This document shows, piece by piece, positions 60,442 through 64,000 of a DNA stretch of 64,000 bases. The stretch's first letter is position 1. Every line of letters starts with the position of its first letter. Both the position numbers and the translations under genes were made by a program. Under the pieces are notes generated by a model. That model did no database searches and was not told where the DNA came from. It worked only from the letters and a program-made list of their open reading frames with translations. The DNA is from SLST01 sp046538735 (lineage in GTDB: Bacteria > Spirochaetota > Spirochaetia > DSM-27196 > SLST01): the NCBI GenBank assembly GCA_046538735.1, contig JBKHII010000008.1:1-64000 (forward strand). The letters are read 5' to 3'.

Positions 60442-62105
60442 GCCTGCCGCCTCCCTTCGTTCCGCGCGTGATGCTCCGGTACCGTGATTCTGAACGCTGT
60501 GCCTCTGCCCGGGTGCGTCTCCACCGCGATCCTGCCGCCGAGCTTGCGAACCTCCTCGTGGACCGCCGTCAGCCCCACGCCGCGGCCGGAGATCGGAGTG
60601 ACCCGATCCGCCGTGGAGAAACCCGAGCCGAAGAGGAGCGTGAGCAGCTGCGCGCGGCTGGGCCGCCGGCCGTCTCGAATGAGACCCCGCGATCGTGCGC
60701 GCTCCTCGACCGCGGCGAACGAGATGCCGCGCCCGTCGTCGCTGAACGCGATCGTGATGTCGCCCGAGTCGCGCGTGATCTCGATGCGAATCTCCCCCTC
60801 GGGCGGTTTGCCCTTCAGCTCGCGCTCGGACGGACTCTCGATGCCGTGGTCGATCATGTTCCGCGCGAGGTGCGTGAGCGCGTTCGCGAGCGATTCGTAG
60901 CGATCCGGGAGAACTCGGAACTCGCCCCCGAGCACCTCCACGGGTTTCACGCGTCGGCCCTGTCTTCCCGCAAGATCCTCTACGAGTTGGGGATACCGGG
61001 AGAAGAGATCCGCGATCGGCACGCTGCGGAGTTGTTCCATCGCCCGGACGAGTACCGGGTCGTCCGCGTGTCTCGCCTTGATGTACTGCTCCACCTTGCG
61101 CATGAGCGGGACCGGGACGCTCACGCTCGAGAGATCGTTGATCCAGCGCTCGCCGAGCGTATCGGCGACGATGTTGTACTCCTCGTAGAACTGCCGCTTG
61201 AGCACGAACGACTCCGCCCCCAGGTCGATCTCTCCCTGGAGGATGGGAAGCGCGGCGAGCTGGTCCTCGAAGCTGTGCGCAACCTCGCTCGTACGAGAGA
61301 AGCCGAGGAAGCTCGCGTTGGCCTTGAACGTGTGGACCTGCGTCGCGAGCCTGCGCGAGGCCGCGGCGTCGATCGGCTGCGGCCGATGCGTCACCGTCTC
61401 GAGCACCTGGAAGAGCTCGTTCGCCTCGTCCACGAAGCTCGCGAAGTACTTGCGGTGCGACACGACGCGCAGGATCAGGTCTCGTCTGCGGTTCTGCGCC
61501 TTGACGGTCGCTTCGAGTTGTTCCTGCTCGGTTACGTCCGTGAGCGCGCACATGACCGTCTCGTCGTCGATCGCCCGGTATGCGAGCTCGATCGTGCGGT
61601 CCCGAATCTGAACGCGACGATCGAGGAGGTCAAAGATCACCTCCGCCTTCGCCTTGCCCATGAAGTAGAGGTCGAGCCCTTCCACGAACTCCTGTCTCGG
61701 CTTCGCCTCCGTGTAGATCAGATCGGGGAACCGCCGGCCGGCGACCTTTCCGTTGAAGATCTCTTCGCACGCCTTCGAGTACTCGGGGTGGACGCGGTAG
61801 TCGGGACCGAAGGTGAGAAAACCGTCGCCCGCGACGTCCAACATGTTGCGGATCGCTGCGGTGCGCTCGTGGATCTCGCTTTCCAGCTCGTCGCGCATGG
61901 CGCGCGCCCGGTCGTCGCGGCCGCCGAGAATCCAGCCTACGACCGCGAGGACCGGAACGGTCAGGCCGATCATCACGATCAGCACGACCGGATCGACCTC
62001 GAGCGCGTAGACGAGCGCGACCGCGAGTGCGGGAAAGAGCGCCCCAATCGCCGCCCCGAGGAGTGCGAAGCGAAGACGTGCATGTGTGAACGGCGTGTTA
62101 TTCAT
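60438..62105 (-). CDS. membrane-anchored CheA-like histidine kinase with PAS and Hpt domains
   Basis: A 555-residue protein. Two N-terminal membrane helices (about 10-65), a short coiled coil and a PAS domain (MLDVAGDGFLTFGPDYRVHPEYS, about 90-210) come first. An Hpt-like domain follows with the phospho-acceptor His in VHTFKANASFLGFS, and last a CheA-type ATPase domain (HLARNMIDHGIESPSERELKGKP; SDDGRGIS; GRGVGLTAVHEEVRKLGG). The CheW-like regulatory domain is absent. The design suggests a sensor that phosphorylates the adjacent CheY-like protein without chemoreceptor arrays. The start ATG at 62105 lacks a clear ribosome site. Confidence 0.85.
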   Translation of the reverse strand: MNNTPFTHARLRFALLGAAIGALFPALAVALVYALEVDPVVLIVMIGLTVPVLAVVGWILGGRDDRARAMRDELESEIHERTAAIRNMLDVAGDGFLTFGPDYRVHPEYSKACEEIFNGKVAGRRFPDLIYTEAKPRQEFVEGLDLYFMGKAKAEVIFDLLDRRVQIRDRTIELAYRAIDDETVMCALTDVTEQEQLEATVKAQNRRRDLILRVVSHRKYFASFVDEANELFQVLETVTHRPQPIDAAASRRLATQVHTFKANASFLGFSRTSEVAHSFEDQLAALPILQGEIDLGAESFVLKRQFYEEYNIVADTLGERWINDLSSVSVPVPLMRKVEQYIKARHADDPVLVRAMEQLRSVPIADLFSRYPQLVEDLAGRQGRRVKPVEVLGGEFRVLPDRYESLANALTHLARNMIDHGIESPSERELKGKPPEGEIRIEITRDSGDITIAFSDDGRGISFAAVEERARSRGLIRDGRRPSRAQLLTLLFGSGFSTADRVTPISGRGVGLTAVHEEVRKLGGRIAVETHPGRGTAFRITVPEHHARNEGRRQA

Positions 62106-62132
62106 AGCCGGTGCCAAGCATGGTCCCCTAAG

Positions 62133-62161
62133 ACGCTACCGGCGCCGCTTTCGGCTGTCAA
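62133..62161 (-). promoter_or_regulatory. probable promoter of the kinase/CheX/CheY operon
   Basis: On the minus strand a consensus TTGACA (62161-62156) and TAGCGT (62138-62133) are spaced by 17 bp, about 30 bases before the kinase start. The -10 element is weak. Confidence 0.4.
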
Positions 62162-62182
62162 CTTCTTTTCCGTGCCGTGGGG

Positions 62183-63361
62183 TTACCGAAGCGCCCTCAT
62201 CACCGTCGCGTCCGGCTCGGAGTCGGGTCGGAGCCCCGAGACGTCGCGCATCGCGGCCTCGACTCCCCGCTCCTCACACAGACGCACGACGCGCTCGTCG
62301 CCTTCGTCCACGCGGCCGGACTCGTCTGCCGCCCGGAACCGCAGGGCGGCGAGGTAGACGCGCGCAATCGCGGAGAAGGGGCAACCGTGGCGAGCCGCAA
62401 GGAGCATCGCGCCCACGAGGCGGTCGTCACGCGCGAGCTTCCGCGGAAGGTCCCGGCCCACGCGGTAGACCGTGTCGCCGAGTGCACGGTTCTCGAACCG
62501 CCGCAGCAGATCGTCGCGATGGCGGTAGAGATCGTCGCGCGTGAACGCACTCCCGTGCTCGCGCAGGAGCGCCTCCGCCGACTCGGTCATCGCAGCGAAG
62601 ACGCCTTCGCGGACGCCCGGGGCGGCGAGCGCCTCGTGGATCGTGACCGAGCGTTCCGCCGCGAGGAAACCGAGATACGCGGCCGCCGCGTGCCCGAGGT
62701 TGTGGAGGTAGAGCTTGCGGTCCACGTACGCCGCGATGTCACCCACCGGTTTCACTCCCCGGACCGCCGGGACCGGTCCGAGGAAGCCCGCCTCGTCAAC
62801 GATGAGCGTGTTGTACGGCTCCGCGAACACGATGAGCGGATCGCGCTCGGCGACCGCGGCGGGCACGATCGGAACCATCTTGCCGATGCTCGTTCGCACG
62901 AGCCCCGTGATCGCGGACAGCGCGCGGCCCTCGCCGCCGTTCTCGATCATCGCCCGGACCACCGCATCCGCATCGTGGGCGTTCTCGGCGAGGATAACGT
63001 CAAGCGGGACCGATCCTCGGGTTGTATGCCGACGCGCGATTCCCGCTCGCAGCAGGCGCGCCACGCTCGGGAGCGCTGCGGCGCCGACCGCGGTGGCCGC
63101 GAGATCCGCCGCCGCGACCTCTGCCGCGACCGCGTGCTCGTCGCGCGCATCGACCGCGCGGACCCCGGTCACGCGAAGCGTTTCGTCGTGCCCGTCCGGG
63201 TGCTTGACCACCACGTCGTAGGCCGTGCGCCGGTTCAGCTCGCGAACCACGCGCTCGTCCACGTCCACGAAGACGACCTCGTAGCCGCCGCGCGCGAAGA
63301 GCTGTCCCACGAACGAGCGCCCGATCCTTCCCGCGCCGAAGAGGAGGAGTCGCGACTTCAC
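62183..63361 (-). CDS. mannitol-1-phosphate 5-dehydrogenase family protein
   Basis: A 392-residue polyol dehydrogenase. The N-terminal Rossmann motif GAGRIGRSFVGQLFARGGYEVVFVDVD is typical of MtlD, and the catalytic Lys region in the C-terminal helical domain is DRKLYLHNLGHAAAAYLGFL. It would interconvert a sugar-alcohol phosphate and ketose phosphate with NAD. The GTG at 63361 overlaps the stop of the sugar-kinase gene (63358-63361), and GGAGG lies upstream. Pairing with a PfkB kinase suggests a polyol or ketose route. No phosphotransferase-system gene is visible. Confidence 0.85.
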   Translation of the reverse strand: MKSRLLLFGAGRIGRSFVGQLFARGGYEVVFVDVDERVVRELNRRTAYDVVVKHPDGHDETLRVTGVRAVDARDEHAVAAEVAAADLAATAVGAAALPSVARLLRAGIARRHTTRGSVPLDVILAENAHDADAVVRAMIENGGEGRALSAITGLVRTSIGKMVPIVPAAVAERDPLIVFAEPYNTLIVDEAGFLGPVPAVRGVKPVGDIAAYVDRKLYLHNLGHAAAAYLGFLAAERSVTIHEALAAPGVREGVFAAMTESAEALLREHGSAFTRDDLYRHRDDLLRRFENRALGDTVYRVGRDLPRKLARDDRLVGAMLLAARHGCPFSAIARVYLAALRFRAADESGRVDEGDERVVRLCEERGVEAAMRDVSGLRPDSEPDATVMRALR

Positions 63362-64000
63362 GCTCGACCTCCGTCCGCGTCTCGGACTCGCCGTGCGAGC
63401 TGGGCCACGCGCCCCCGCTTCTCGCCGGTCTTCCTTTCGAGGTAGGTCCCGCCCAGGTGCGTCAGGCAGAATGCTCCGGACGCGATCGCCAGATCGATCG
63501 CCGGATCGAGGTCGAGGCGCGAGGCGCCCGCGGCGAGCTGCTCCGCGACCGAGGCGACGAGCCCGCCGGCGAAGGTGTCGCCGCAGCCGGTCGTATCGCC
63601 GCCGGCGTGGACGACCTCGTCGCTCTTCGCGTACTCGGCGAGCACCGGCCGCGATCGCGGCGCGAGCCGGCCGAACCGGCGGCCGGCGGCAGCGTACCAC
63701 ACGGGGCGCGGACCGTCGGTGACCACGGCGGCGTCCGCTCCCTGCTCGAGGAACCAGCGGACCGCCGCGTCCGGGCGCTCGCGGCCCGAGAGCCGGCGCG
63801 CCTCCTCGGCGTCCGCGACGAGGAGATCGGTGTGTTCGTACGCCTCGTCGCTTCCGAGCCGCCATCGCGCCCGCGGATCCGCGAGCTCGGCGCGGAAGTC
63901 GTAGACCGTGTTCACGACCGTGAGCGCGCCCGCGCGGCGTGCATCCGACAGAAGCCGCGGGAGCGCCGCGTGGAGCTGCGGCACGAGCGCCGTTCCGCCG
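63358..64000 (-). CDS. PfkB/ribokinase family carbohydrate kinase, 5' partial
   Basis: The C-terminal 210 or so residues of a ribokinase-fold sugar kinase; the start lies beyond the window end and the frame is open to the last bases. The PfkB signature HAGGDTTGCGDTFAGGLVAS contains the catalytic Asp and anion hole. VVNTVYDFRAE, LLVADAEEARRLSG and VVTDGPRPV match the middle of the fold. Substrate could be fructose, a ketose or a nucleoside. It is coupled to the downstream polyol dehydrogenase gene. Confidence 0.86.
   Translation of the reverse strand, partial: GGTALVPQLHAALPRLLSDARRAGALTVVNTVYDFRAELADPRARWRLGSDEAYEHTDLLVADAEEARRLSGRERPDAAVRWFLEQGADAAVVTDGPRPVWYAAAGRRFGRLAPRSRPVLAEYAKSDEVVHAGGDTTGCGDTFAGGLVASVAEQLAAGASRLDLDPAIDLAIASGAFCLTHLGGTYLERKTGEKRGRVAQLARRVRDADGGRA

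Noticed and set aside
1..64000. CRISPR arrays, insertion sequences, prophage and tRNA/rRNA genes
   Set aside because: No direct-repeat arrays, transposase or integrase genes, phage structural genes or recognisable tRNA/rRNA sequences were seen by reading; short tRNAs could still be missed without a covariance search.

Overview
The window is GC-rich, gene-dense bacterial chromosome. Its most likely source is a free-living, saccharolytic member of the Spirochaetota. That assignment rests on an 844-residue cyclic-nucleotide-binding protein of a type I associate with spirochaetes (32705-35239), a CheX-type phosphatase, and lplABC- and agl-type sugar ABC genes. It is moderate confidence: no rRNA, tRNA or other phylogenetic marker gene was found. 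Unusually for most spirochaetes, the organism has oxidative TCA-cycle genes (2-oxoglutarate dehydrogenase E1/E2/E3, citrate synthase, fumarase, two malate dehydrogenases).

Layout. 1-5.8 kb: the end of a cation/proton antiporter, a sigma-54 activator, a coiled-coil protein, a PRC-barrel protein, two sugar permeases without their binding protein or ATPase, and a TetR regulator. 5.8-8.3 kb (minus): a tightly overlapped operon rsgA / RNHCP / azlC / azlD. 8.6-10.2 kb: a LacI regulator overlapping a bacterial homologue of the eukaryotic N-terminal glutamine amidohydrolase NTAQ1. 10.2-13.0 kb (minus): a three-gene ABC-2 exporter preceded by what looks like a complete ribosome-mediated attenuator with a Leu/Val/Ile-rich leader peptide. 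13.0-17.1 kb (minus): oxidoreductases, an M42 peptidase and a parvulin. 17.1-19.6 kb: decayed ABC and flavoprotein genes around a ZIP transporter and a TetR gene. 19.6-24.5 kb: a DUF4097 protein, a GNAT-like protein, an SDR and an M3 oligopeptidase. 24.5-27.3 kb (minus): a second ABC-2 exporter. 27.4-32.6 kb: rubredoxin and fumarase (minus), then mdh-mdh-xylosidase (plus).

32.7-43.0 kb holds the large cyclic-nucleotide-binding protein and, on the minus strand, a hemicellulose module: GH10 xylanase lipoprotein, a large unrecognised cytosolic protein, then a ROK regulator with a perfect 20-bp palindrome in front of it and an lplB-lplC-binding-protein transporter. 43.1-47.8 kb is a four-gene chaperone-usher pilus operon. 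47.8-58.2 kb (minus) runs from sucA-sucB-lpd-gltA into a prolyl-oligopeptidase-type hydrolase and a Gfo/Idh dehydrogenase. 58.3-64 kb: a rhodanese, a DMT transporter, a CheA-like/CheX/CheY mini-module, a mannitol-type dehydrogenase and a partial PfkB sugar kinase.

Expression signals fit a TTGACA / 16-18 / TATAAT pattern. In several places (leader peptide, 844-residue protein, one TetR gene, perhaps the M3 peptidase) the predicted transcription start falls on the start codon with no Shine-Dalgarno, which suggests leaderless mRNAs.
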